This document shows, in pieces, positions 1 to 15,911 of a stretch of 64,000 bases of DNA. Origin of the DNA: Tubulanus polymorphus (taxonomy: Eukaryota; Nemertea; Palaeonemertea; Tubulaniformes; Tubulanidae); the NCBI RefSeq assembly GCF_964204645.1, contig NC_134033.1, positions 15,006,155 through 15,070,154 on the forward strand, in the 5' to 3' direction. Below the pieces are notes generated by a model, which saw only the letters and a list, made by a program, of their open reading frames with translations, searched no databases and was not told where the DNA came from. Both the position numbers and the translations under genes were made by a program. Numbering within the stretch: position 1 is the stretch's first letter; every line of letters begins with the position of its first letter.

Positions 1-400
1 CAAATGATTACATTCAATCGCTAGAATAGTATCTGACGTAAACTCTCGAAGAAATCTTGAAGACCCTTCTTAGTGTCGGTTGTGGGAACTAAATAGTGTG
101 GGCCCTCTGGTGTTAGGTCTGGGAATTACATAGTCGAGTTTATGAGTGATGATCAATTAGAACTGATTCCTATGATTACATTCAATCGCTAGAATAGTAT
201 CTGACGTAAACTCAAAATCCCTCTATTTTCAAGTGTGGTAATTAATGGTCCCTCCCCCTAATGTTGAATGGGGAACTAATGCTATATTCTTTGCCCCTCC
301 CCTGTAAACTTTGCTGTAGAGTTAATGAATGACGATCCATTATAACTGATTCAAATGATTACATTCAATCGCTAGAATAGTATCTGACATTTAACTCTCT
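1..400. repeat. Tandem repeat, unit about 170-180 bp, in DDX3 intron
   Basis: A core beginning ATGATTACATTCAATCGCTA recurs at about 4, 172 and 354, each followed by AGAATAGTATCTGAC. The sequence between cores varies more. No coding sequence is visible. It lies upstream of the first DDX3 exon in the window, so it is probably intronic. Confidence 0.8.
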
Positions 401-556
401 GAAATATCCCACCAGGTGTCGCAATAGTACCTGTTACTAGACTCTGAAATATACCACCAGGTGTCGCAGTAGTACCTGTTACTAGACTCTGAAATATCCC
501 ACCAGGTGTCGCAATAGTACCTGTTACTAGACTCTGAAATATCCCACCACGTGTCG
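396..556. repeat. 45-bp minisatellite
   Basis: Units begin CTCTGAAATATCCCACCAGG and restart at about 396, 441, 486 and 531, an exact 45-bp period in the last three steps. The array stops about 35 bp before the acceptor of the DDX3 exon at 591. Confidence 0.9.
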
Positions 557-590
557 CTGTAATCCATGCTTCCTATGAATGATTTTACAG

Positions 591-5226
<4,636 letters not shown>

Positions 5227-7100
5227 TTCGCGCGCCGCGGTATAGATGGCGTGTGGTGTATGTATATAGTCGATACAACCACATAAGTCGAGACAGCAGA
5301 CTGGTTTCCTGAACAAAGGCAAGTTACAATATATTGGACTGGTTAGAAACATGAACAATGGCAGTAGAATTTTCAGTTCATGTTTTGATGACTAAGAGAA
5401 AAAGAAGTTCGGTTTTTTTTTTTCGTATCCTAACAGCGGGGGTCAGATCTGTGCCGAAAAATGGATGATGTCTTCTTGGTAAAAAATTGTGAAACAAATG
5501 TGAAATATATTTGAAAAATCTGTGAAAAAATGAGTGAAAATTCGAGAAAAGTGTTTTTTCGAAGTATTTTTACCCCTTTTTTTTTTTTTTTGAACGGCGT
5601 ATACCGTGGAGTTCTGAATGAATGCACAAGCTTGTGTTAAGTTTGAAATGGAATTTTTATTTTTTAATCCTACCTGGATGTGAAGAATCTGTGGAAAAAT
5701 TATGTGAAAACTCTCGGTATTTCGTAAGTGCTGATTTTGAACGTGTCATCGATCTGATCCCCGCGAGTTAAATTATTATTATCTCACGAACTGCCTTCGT
5801 TATCGAATTATCTTAAATTCATATCACAGTTAACACACGAGAATATAAACGTATTTGTGTTTAAACAAGCGACTTAACCAAAAAAAAGATTTACGAGAGA
5901 CAAAAAAAGGCTCTCGAAGAAAAACTAAAAAGTTCTGTGGAAAAATGCTAAGTTAACATCTGAGGCGACCGTGACCCGGGTTCGTTATATCCGAGTCAAT
6001 CTCGTGAAGTAGAATATAAGTTAAAACTATTGATAAATTAATTATCGAATCAATGACGTTTATTCGTTAATATGGAGAAGATTACGAATAGTTGGAATTG
6101 TGCGTGTAAAAAAGTATTACAAGTAAAAAGTTGTTTTTTTTTGTTGATTTTTTTTTTCCTTACGAGTTTGGCAACGATTCTCTGGACTAATGAACGGGGT
6201 TCCTACGGCTCCGCGATTTCTTAAAAACTCCTTCTACACTGAATATGCTTTTAAAGGAGCTTTTAAATCTACTTTAATATGGAACGAAATGCCTCGAAAT
6301 CTGGTTTAGAACTCCTTCAATCTTGAGAAGGCGACAATTCGTAATTTTGGAAATCTGTAGGGACCCTGATGGATGAAGTTTGCCCTGAGTTTATTAAATA
6401 GAGAGAGAGATACAGGTTTGTTGGGTATATATATATATGTTGACTTTAGTACTCTCTACAGAATTACCGCCTTGGGCTCCGCTGAGAGAAGAATTTTAAT
6501 TTTCAAATCATCCGGCGCGTACGTCGCGCGCGTTACTTTCTTAATTTCGGAAACAATCGATTTCTTTAAAGAAAATTCTTGATCTGTATAGATATATATA
6601 TCGAAAAATAAATGAGTAATTGCGTTTGTGTATGGATCGGGGTATCCCCGGGGGCCTCCGCCGCCTGCGTGCGTGCGAGGTCCTCGCACCAGTCTAAAGG
6701 TCACTCTATTTTTCAGTGAACCAGTCTAAATTTTTTCGATGTTGTACGTATTTAACTTTGTATCTCTATCTATTCATAAGCGAAAAACGAATATTCTATT
6801 GTAAACTACTTTTATCTTTTAGTTCGTGATGTAACAGGGGTAAACAGCCAATAGCGCGACACAGGTTTAAAACGAGAAAAAATGATCATTTCCCCAAAAT
6901 AAATTTCATTGTCAGTTCAGTTTTGTTTTTGTCGTTGTCGGCAGTGCGTGGCACTACGGCCGCGTGCTAGGAACAAACTGTGCCGGAAATAACAATTGTG
7001 CCAGAAATAACGATTGAAATATGAAATGTTTTAGATTTTATAATAATAAAACTTGCAGAATGTTTTAAAAACTATGGAACATTCCTCCACTAAGAAACTG
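5227..7100 (+). other. Probable DDX3 3' UTR and downstream flank
   Basis: No coding sequence is recognised. The stretch has many A and T homopolymers, as expected of a 3' UTR. Candidate poly(A) signals are AATAAA at about 6606 and AATAAAA at about 7044. I cannot choose between them, so the transcript end is unknown. A short CpG-rich patch lies at about 6630-6690. Confidence 0.4.
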
Positions 7101-7176
7101 ATCCTTTGATGATTTCAAGGGCTGAGTCGCTTATCTCGGGCCTCACATTGTGTCCGATGATCTCTTGCTAAGTTCA

Positions 7177-7445
7177 GAGGCTGAATCATGACCTCTGATG
7201 ACCATAGGGGCTGAACCCTAACCTCTGATGACCTCATGGGCTGAATTGTGACCTCTGATGACCTCAGGGGCTGAATTGTGACCTCTGATGACCTCAGGGG
7301 CTGAATTGTAACCTCTGATGACCTTAGAGGCTGAACTGTGACCTCTGATGACGGCAGGGGCTGAATTGTGACCTCTGATGACCTCAGGGGCTGAACTGTG
7401 ACCGCAGGGGCTGAACTGTGACCTCTGATGACCTCAGGGGCTGAC
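7177..7445. repeat. 30-bp minisatellite
   Basis: About nine units of GGGGCTGAATTGTGACCTCT followed by GATGACCTCA, with point variants and one shortened unit at about 7405. It is in no recognised gene. Confidence 0.93.
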
Positions 7446-7450
7446 TGACG

Positions 7451-8227
7451 ATGCCTCTGCCTCGTGAATAACTCATGAAGCTAAGCTGAACAAATTTTTC
7501 TATAACATTGAGCGAGAGAATGTAGTTGTTTTAGTCGGGGGCGAATGTGAGCGAAATAGTGATATTTGAAAATTCCTCCTTCGGAAGGGAAAACTTTTGT
7601 ACGAAAAAAAAAACATTTCATTTCATGTTTAACAATTGTAGCGAATATTTCTGTACAGTGTTTAAAAGAATTCAAGTCATTCTCGAAAACTTTCTCATCT
7701 TCATTTTTCAACTGCCAAATTAATTTATATATATATATATATTGGAACCTAGTGCGTCGTGTTGATTTCATTTCGGAATCAAAATTCAAATTCATCTTAC
7801 GAAAAACTTCCTATGTGGAGTTATATATATATATATATATTATGTACTACGTACATCTGAGGGGGTGGTATATGATTTGGTGGTAGCTCCCCCTATTGTC
7901 GTGTTTACGCGATACTACTACGAACGTACGTAGATTTTGGGGATTGATTTTCGGTGGGCCTCGGCTACTAGAGGAGACTATGGCTGTTTCCCCTGACATT
8001 TTGAAACCACACCGGTTGCTGTGGTGTGTCATCTCTTTCGAGCTGACGGAGAGCGAGTACGGCCTGTTGTATCGCGCGTGGTACCGGTGGCTCCCCCTAT
8101 CGGTGCCGTGTACGACCGGACGTTCGGACTCTCGTTCAGTTCGTCGAAGTAGTAATTATTATTAATTATCCGTAGTGTGTGTGTCAATTAATGTTTGGGA
8201 TTTAACGTGTCTGAACAATAAGTCGGC
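7451..8227. other. No gene recognised
   Basis: Contains two short TA runs (about 7728-7742 and 7822-7842) and a CpG-rich patch at about 8040-8140. The phrase GCTCCCCCTAT occurs twice (about 7886 and 8090). An open frame of 89 codons at 7896-8165 shows no family resemblance. A promoter or first exon is possible but unsupported. Confidence 0.3.
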
Positions 8228-8672
8228 AGTCGAAACAATACTGTATTCTACGGCAGTCGAAACGATGCTGTATTCTACGACGGTCGAAACGATACTGTAT
8301 TCTACGGCGGTCGAAACGATACTGTATTGAACGGCGGTCGAAACGATACTGTATTCTACGGCAGTCGAAACGATACTGTATTCTACGGCGGTCGAAACGA
8401 TACTGTATTCTACGACGGTCGAAACGATACTGTATTCTACGGCGGTCGAAACGATACTGTATTGAACGGCGGTCGAAACGATACTGTATTCTACGGCGGT
8501 CGAAACGATACTGTATTCTACGGCGGTCGAAACGATACTGTATTCTACGGCGGTCGAAACGATACTGTATTCTACGGCGGTCGAAACGATACTGTATTTA
8601 CGGCAGTCGAAACGATACTGTATTCTACGGCGGTCGAAACGATACTGTATTCTACGGCAGTCAAAACGATAC
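8228..8672. repeat. 27-bp minisatellite, open in one plus-strand frame
   Basis: About 16 units of CGGTCGAAACGATACTGTAT plus TCTACGG. Because 27 is a multiple of three, one frame stays open and reads GGRNDTVFY over and over. One unit at about 8595 is a base or two short and shifts the frame. There is no splice site or conserved flank, so I do not call it a gene. Confidence 0.93.
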
Positions 8673-9980
8673 TGAGCTTACTAACTTCATACTGCTACTG
8701 CTTTGGGCAGTCTATCGGTCATCGCTTCGATATATAGGACTGGTTTCAGGCCGTTTTGGTCCGACCGATTGGAAGTGAAACGCCGGTCTTAATATTCAAG
8801 ATGAATCGTTGGACTTCGTGTGATTCAATTTCTAGCCGTGGTCAGCGGCGGGACGCAGGAATTTTATAATGAAGCGGGTCGCGCGTTTATCGAGAAATCG
8901 CTCTCTAACTGCAGTGCAGAGACGTAGTCGAATGTCTCGTAAGAGTCATAATAAACTATGAAGTGTATATAGTTAAAAACAACATTTAGACGATAAAAAC
9001 AAAATTTAATGGTTAATTTCTTCCAATTTGGACAAAAAATTAGGCACACTTGGTCATAAAAGGGAGCGCGCGACCCCCGAAGTCCGACCCTGCTGATTAT
9101 AAAAGCTTACAGTGTCGACTGACTGACTGACTGACTGCCTGACTGCCTCGCTTATTGCAGTCGGACACTTTCTTAAAAGGTTTAATGGTTTAGATTTGCT
9201 TGATGTGCATTAAATGTTATATCGAACTGCTGTTGCTGTACGGAAACCAGAAATCTCATCGTCGTCGGTTTCCGAGTTCTGATTGGTCGATAGTTTGAAT
9301 GCTGCCGTTTTTTTTGGAGAGATTTCCGCTACGTCTGGTGTAACAGCTTTTTTTTTTTAGAAAACAAATGCGATTCTCGAAACGGGATATTCTCAAATTG
9401 ATCGTCGAAATACTAGATATTATGAATAAACAGGGTTCTTACGGCTTTTGAAAAGTCTTGGAAAATGGGAATTTTTCATTGCGGGTCCTGTGTAAAAGCT
9501 ATTGAATTTTGTTGTTTTTTTTTTCTCTCGCTATGGGAAAGGTGCGCGGAAATTCTTTCTATTTTGAATATTTAGGCTGTATGCCGATAACTAACTTCAT
9601 GAAAACACTTGTGTCGACAGTATTGATAATTGGCACTTATTTTCACTAAACTAAGCTTTACGGGCCGACATTGCCTGTTCAAGTTTGGCGATGTGTCACT
9701 TCAGGGCTATGGGATACTTATGTAAAACGAAATAGCGAAATCCGTAAGAACCCTGTACACGTATTTAATAAATTCTCCTAACTCGTTTGATTGGTTGATC
9801 ATGTTTGAGAGATGAAAGAGACAATTTTAGAGACGTGTAGAGACAATCAATCATTCTTTTGTTCGGTGTATAACTGATTTTCTGTGTGCAGTGGAACGTC
9901 TCCTCGAATTGCGCGCGAATAATAATAGCTTTTTACGTTCATCGTCTGTAATACCGATTTACCTATATAATCTAGATATC
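8673..9980. other. No gene recognised
   Basis: AT-rich sequence with T homopolymers. The tetranucleotide run GACT repeats at about 9117-9145. Several short open frames show no family resemblance and no convincing splice sites. Confidence 0.35.
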
Positions 9981-9984
9981 ATCT

Positions 9985-10430
9985 GCTGTTTAATGATATA
10001 TCGAGATATCGGTCACCTATTTGATGATATTCCCGCGAAAGATGAAACGATATATCATACTCTAGGATATGTCGAGATAGTATCGGGTGATATGTCGGAG
10101 CTGTCGTTTTATATGATATATCGAGATACTGATAGTTGATATATCGAGATATTGGGCACCTTTTCAATGATATTCTTGAGAAAGATGAAACGATATATCA
10201 TACTATATGATACGCCGAGATAGTATCAGGTGATATATCGAGATACTGCTAAGTTTTTTTCGAGATATCGTCAGATGTCCGAAAATATGATGTATTGAAA
10301 TACTGTTACATTGAAATGTCTAGATATTATCGTCCATTTTAAGGTATATCGAGATAGCATAAGGCATATATCGAGATAGTGTTAGGTGAGATATCGAGAT
10401 AGCGTTTGATGATATATCAAGAGATGTCGT
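9985..10430. repeat. Degenerate repeat built on ATATCGAGATA
   Basis: The word ATATCGAGATA or a near copy recurs more than ten times at irregular spacing of about 25-60 bp, mixed with GATGAAACGATATATCATAC. It looks like an old, diverged tandem array. Confidence 0.75.
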
Positions 10431-10439
10431 CTGTTTGGT

Positions 10440-12266
10440 TGTCTGTCCGTCAGATGCGGAATTCTCAGTTAAAAAAAAAATATGATTGAGGGGCGCCTGC
10501 GTGCGCTTTTTACGAAAGCGAAAAACGATGTTAGTTTTAAACAAAAAAAAAACAGTGTGAATGTGCAATCAATCTCCTTATAGAAACGAATTACAGTCTT
10601 TTGAGCCGCTAGATGAATAAAAAGATTGGTGGCAGCTCGAGGAAATTTAAAAAAAAAAAACTTTATTCTGAGAAAGTGTGTATAAGATATACATTCCATA
10701 GGAAATCACTTCATCGTTCATACGTGTAATAGTTCGCAGTAAACGAAAATCGGGACCGAGGCCTCGGTACGCGTTTTAGTGAAAACCTCGGTTCCGATTG
10801 CTCGTATGAATTATCCGCGCGAAGCAGGGTATTTGATATTATTTCTTACTCGATGGCCGCGCGCGCCGCCGTCGTACATGACGTGTTCAATTGCTCAATC
10901 ATTTTCTGTGCGTTGTTGATGAAAAGAAAAAAACAAACCGAAAACACTTCCAAAACTGTTACGTTGCGTATTTTTTTTTTTTTAAGCGAATTTTTGATTT
11001 CAGAGTTTGTTAGTAATAGTTTTCTTCTACGTGTCTCTTTCTATCGCGGTGAGAAATATTGCGATTCCCTGTCGAGCGCCGAATAAACGAAACGAGAATT
11101 TAATTTTTTTAAAAACATTTCACCGCTAGTTAGGGTATAACTCTGACCTCTCGCGCTACGAGAGGATCGATCTGTCGATGATATTTTTTCTGTCTTCAAA
11201 AAAGTAATAGTGGGCATTCCTGACTTGACTCTAGTAGTTTGTAAATATTGAGCCAACGCCATGAGAGAAGTTCAGCCGAACATACAAACAAAAAGTAGCA
11301 GCAAAGATTGAGCTTTAATGAAATTTATTGATAATAATTCGATCACATTCGAACGTACGAGTTGCATTTTGCTCGCGTTATTGCTTAGACTAACTTGAAA
11401 AAAAAATTTCGAACAATAATAGTGTCGGTAATGTTTTTTTTCTTGTAAGTGATAATTCCTGCATTTATATGTATTTTATTATTTGATCGTTGATTCTGTA
11501 GATTTCGGGGACCACAAAACTGTATACGATTACCTCAGCTCCCCGACAGCTAGGGGGGGGGGGGTAGGTAGATATATCATCCCCTTTCCTCTTTCGAGGG
11601 ATGGAGGGGGTTGGTAAAATGCTTCTAGTAAAATTTGTATTTTTGTAAAACCCTACGCGTGACATGCAGTACCGGGTCCAGTCTCCTCGCTTGAAAAGTA
11701 GATTTACTTCGGAAAAATCGACTAAATCTCTTATTGTTATCAGAAATCAATAATATTTATTCATCGAGGTCAAATGAATGTGAAATGCAACTTCTGCGTG
11801 AATATGATATTAAATCGTTAGCATCCGACTTCATCATCATCATCGACTGAAAATAAATACATTACGCGTTCATACCGCAAGTCTTTCAAACTGTGCTATT
11901 TTATATTCATAGATGGCGCCGCCGCAGCTGTCACGAGACATTGTGATATCGAGAATAAGAAAAAATAAGTTGTTGCTACTTAAAACATAAGAAGAAGAAC
12001 CTTCGTAACTTTTAATTTCCGCGTCTGAAAAAAGAAAACGCTTCTTTGAAACTTGTTTGTATTTTCTATGGTTGTTGATATTAATATTATTATCATAAGT
12101 AGCGGCATATTTTTTTTTTTTCTAGAAATCTCGGGCGTTGTTCGAAAAAAATCCGTATCATAGTTCGAATTTTTCCAAATGGAAATTTAGAAGAAAAAAA
12201 AACCGTGATAAATCGCGAACTAGGACGAGAGCGAGAGACTGCTTTATTGATGAGTTAGGAATGCCT

Positions 12267-12298
<32 letters not shown>

Positions 12299-13620
12299 CG
12301 TTACTCAACGGCGCGCGCGATCGTGAATTCTATGCATCCGTAACGACTAATCCACCGTTTAGTGAAACCCTTTCGTTACCCGTAGCCGGCGTTATGCGCT
12401 GTATAATCTGGGACCCTACGACTCCTGGAGATTTTTTAACACGTTTGCTGCCACTTATCTAGATACTCGTACCTCAGTGCTTGCTACGAATATACTTGTA
12501 GCTGCTGATTCTAATTATTTACAGTTAGAGATATTTTCACTCACTTGTGGGGATGAGAATGACACAGTTACTGATTGGCCGGCAATTTTTTGCAAAGGTT
12601 GACTATTTAATATTTCCAGTGGCAACCTTCTAATACTGCTGCACTTGTGATTGGCTAGTAATGGGAACAAACTCGGCTTCGCTCTCAAAGCTCATTGGTC
12701 AATTTCGAGCTAAAGCTGACTATGTAAGTAACAGCTCCGGTGCCAACCATAAGAAAACTTAGGTCACCATATTTAAAAACTGGCAGTGTTAAACGTGTTA
12801 AAAACTCCTTCTGAAAACGCTTTCAAATTTGCTAGCGCTCCGTAGTGAAAGGGTTAATGATTCGCGTGGATTAAACGATCTGATGCGTGCTGTAGTAGTT
12901 TGTTTGGTTATATATATTTTGTTTTTTTTTTTAGACTAAGCATTGAAAAATGGCATTGTTTTATATAAATATATATCGCGTACGTAAATCGAGGTGCACC
13001 GACGTACGAGCCGATTGGTCGAATTCTCGCATAAATTAACGAGACTACGACGATAATGATGTTCAAACGACGAGGTATCAAACGGTCGATAATTTCGAGC
13101 TGATTAATATTCGATTCGATGTCCGTATATTTCTAAATGAGAGGAATATTATTAAAATGGTGCTATTTTCAATGCTATTAACGTAACATATTCGAAATGA
13201 TCTCATATCGTTTATTATCGATCGACGAAATAACGAGAATTTCAGTAGCGTAACTTTTAAAAAAAAACAAACAATAGGAGAAAATTAGTAGAAACAGTTC
13301 TGTCGGTCTTTACTCATTGAGTACGTACGTGAAAAATAGCAGACGGATCTTAGAAATTGTGTAATAACGATCCAATTCAGGTCGAATGACAGAAACCTTT
13401 TTGGTGTCGCTCGATGCCAGACTGTTTGAGAATAGCGAAATCTGTAAAACCTTATAGAAAACCCCAGTAGTGAGTTTGCAGTCTGGAGTTGATGCCATTC
13501 TTAAACCGGAATACGTTCAATATTGAAACCTGCCTTAATCTGCTCTGGAATAAACACGACTCATTGATGGCAACGTTATGTCAAAGTCAATGATATAAAG
13601 TATGTCATACACTTAATGTA
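10440..13620. other. No gene recognised; AT-rich spacer
   Basis: Contains homopolymer runs, a (GTC)n/(GAC)n microsatellite at 12,267-12,302, a G run at 11,554-11,564, and an imperfect hairpin at about 10,747-10,800. No exon with family resemblance is visible on either strand. Confidence 0.35.
12267..12302. repeat. GTC trinucleotide microsatellite
   Basis: About ten tandem GTC units after GCCGCCGCC. It is open as Val or Ser or Arg repeats depending on frame. Confidence 0.92.
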
Positions 13621-13631
13621 AATACATAGCT

Positions 13632-13812
13632 GGACCTGGTTCCACAGTTGTGAGTTAGAGTTAACTCTGAGTTAAAGTTAGTTCATTTTCAATGAGTTAA
13701 CTCAGAGTCAAAATCTTTACTCTGGACCCGGTTCCACATTTTGTGAGTTAGAGTTAATTCTGAGTTATAGTTAGTTCATTTTCAATGAGTTAAATCTTAA
13801 CTCTGATCAATT
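13632..13812. mobile_element. Two adjoining copies of a short palindromic element (GGTTCCACAG family)
   Basis: Two copies begin GGACCTGGTTCCACAGTTGT (about 13,634) and GGACCCGGTTCCACATTTTG (about 13,724). Each continues GTGAGTTAGAGTTAA and then TTCATTTTCAATGAGTTAA. Relatives lie at about 16,775-17,030, 22,710-22,815, 27,985-28,080, 47,390-47,690, 54,090-54,190 and 61,935-62,045. Small size, inverted symmetry and dispersal suggest a MITE-like non-autonomous transposon. Confidence 0.7.
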
Positions 13813-14640
13813 TGTCTATTTTCGTCCTCACTACAGCCTGCGTACGTACTCAATGACCGCTCCCTAAGACTATACTTAACTTCGCACTTCCGAGTCGACA
13901 CTCGTCAGTAAGACTAGCAACTTAGATGGTAAATATTGGAATTTCTGTACCGCATTTTTGGGACCCGTTTTACTAAGAAAAGAAAAATCCGGTGTTTATA
14001 AAAAGGTCGATGATTTTTGAGATTCCGCTTTCTGCCGATGACAGACAAGTAATAAACCCAACAAACATTTCGCAACGCCAGAATAAAATCTGGTTTGAAG
14101 AATCCGTATTTTGAGAAATATACCAAAAGGGAACTTCCACTAGGCTTAGATCGGTCAATTAATGTACGCGGTAAACCTCGCCTAATTCTGGACCAGCTGG
14201 GACCGAGTAACGGATCGGAAAAATTATGATAGGAAAAATGGAAAGTGGTTGAATTTTTATCCTAGTTAGTCAAAACTGGGTCCTCAAAGTCGCCAAGTCC
14301 GGCGTTCGGTGAGGTTTACCGTAGTAAAAAATGTTTAATCTCGTTTTTGAGACACTTAAAATGCACGGTGACGACACCTATTGGTCGGTTGGATAACTAA
14401 GTTAAACAGACGGCATTTAAACTATTTCTCTGGTTGTCGAGAGTTTGTTAGATGTAATAAATAAATAAATAAATAATCTTTGTGTCTGGCGACTTTTTCA
14501 CTCGCAAAAATCAAAATAATGGAAAAAAAAATTTGAATTTGATTGGTAATTTATATGTTCAAGTACTAATTACTTTGAAAAATGTGGTTGTATTCAAATA
14601 AAAATTTCATTAAGTCTGAATTGAATGTGTTTGTTCTCTA

Positions 14641-14784
14641 AACAACAGGGGGCCAGTTGCTCAAAGGTTGGTTAAAGATAACCGGCCGTTAAATACCATA
14701 GTAACAATGAAATTTCAATCGTCACCATATCAACTATCCACTGGTTAGCTCTAACCAACCTTTGAGCAACTGGCCCCTGTTGTT
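14641..14784. mobile_element. Palindromic MITE-like element, GGGCCAGTTGCTCAAAG ends
   Basis: The left arm AACAACAGGGGGCCAGTTGC is matched by the right arm GCAACTGGCCCCTGTTGTT, with TCAAAGGTTGGTTA mirrored as TAACCAACCTTTGA. The arms are over 30 bp and nearly perfect. Related copies or parts occur at 15,533-15,652, 34,705-34,765 and 51,685-51,720. No transposase is present. Confidence 0.8.
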
Positions 14785-14837
14785 TCTGCTAAGTTGGATC
14801 GTTTAGGACAAGATTTGAGAGATGGTTTACGCAGTCG

Positions 14838-15025
14838 ACAAGGTGGCCACTTACATACATGGAAATCAGGGGATTTTGTTTTAAAAAAGTCGTAAATTTG
14901 CTGTGCGTAAAATCAATCAGTTTCCGTCTGTCTTTCGACTATGACTGTGTTAATTGATTGGATTCTTAGCAGATCTAGTCAGAGAAAAGTCGGGGGGAGG
15001 TAAGCCTCCCTGGTCAACCTAAGTT
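14838..15025. mobile_element. hAT-like non-autonomous fragment (GGTGGCCACTT end)
   Basis: Begins AAGGTGGCCACTTACATACA and contains AATTGATTGGATTCTTAGCA. The same ordered words occur at 17,514-17,760, 19,196-19,410, 25,229-25,493 (reverse) and 51,387-51,677. CAGGGTGGCC-type ends are seen in hAT elements. No transposase or clear target duplication is visible here. Confidence 0.5.
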
Positions 15026-15532
15026 AAATGGCGTCCATTGTTTAATGCTAGATTAATGGAATGGAACATCTTCTTTGGGACAAGTCGAACTAAGCGCCGA
15101 AATACTGCCATACTCTTTTGATGTCTATATCAGAGGTTTAGCACATGAATTCACATAAGTATTTTCGTTAATAATGTATACATTTTCTGGTCTCCGACTC
15201 CTACCCGAGGCTTACTGTACCTTCACTTCCCTTACTGCACTGGACAAAACTCACGCAAAGAAAGTAAATTTCATGAATTAACATCAGTATATAACAATTT
15301 TATTAAACCTCTATCTAATAGATGTGTAATAAACTAATTCGTTTGCATATAAACATTTGTTAACAAGTTTTCATAAAATTTACACATTAACAATTAAAAG
15401 ACATTACATAAAGTCATGAAGATCATCAAACTCTCATTATCACAAGTTGTTTTACAGACTGACTGTCATGTGTTACAGAGTGGTCACTGACCTAGAAAAA
15501 ATCTGGGAAAACTGGAAATTTGACAAAAAACA

Positions 15533-15652
15533 TGGGGTCAGTTGCTCAAAAGTTGGTTACAGATGACTGGCGGATAAATACCGTAGTAACAATGAACTTT
15601 TAATTGTCTCTTTGTCAACTATCCACTGGTTAACTCTTATGAGCAACTGCAG
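15533..15652. mobile_element. Diverged copy of the GGCCAGTTGCTCAAAG palindrome
   Basis: Starts GGGGTCAGTTGCTCAAAAGT and ends TTATGAGCAACTGCAGCCC, with the internal words ACCGTAGTAACAATGAA and AACTATCCACTGGTTAA shared with the element at 14,641. Confidence 0.65.
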
Positions 15653-15911
15653 CCCTTGGAAAACTCAGGCAATTTGGATAATGCTATTGACAGCGTATCG
15701 AAACGCGATTCAATGAAAAATGAATGAATTGTAACAATTTAAACAAAGAAATTTGACATGGAAACTTTTACGGACTGGTATTAGCTTAAACCTGGGGGCT
15801 AACTTTATTCATTTTCAATTTAGTAAGCCCCGAGAAAGGTAATACCATTCTATAAAACCGGGTCCAGGGTATTCGGGCGTTAAGTGGCGCCACCCTGTGT
15901 TAGTTATGGAG

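Noticed and set aside
8327-8737. Repeat protein GGRNDTVFY
   Set aside because: The frame is shifted by a short unit, there is no signal, splice site or conserved flank, and it is explained by a 27-bp minisatellite.
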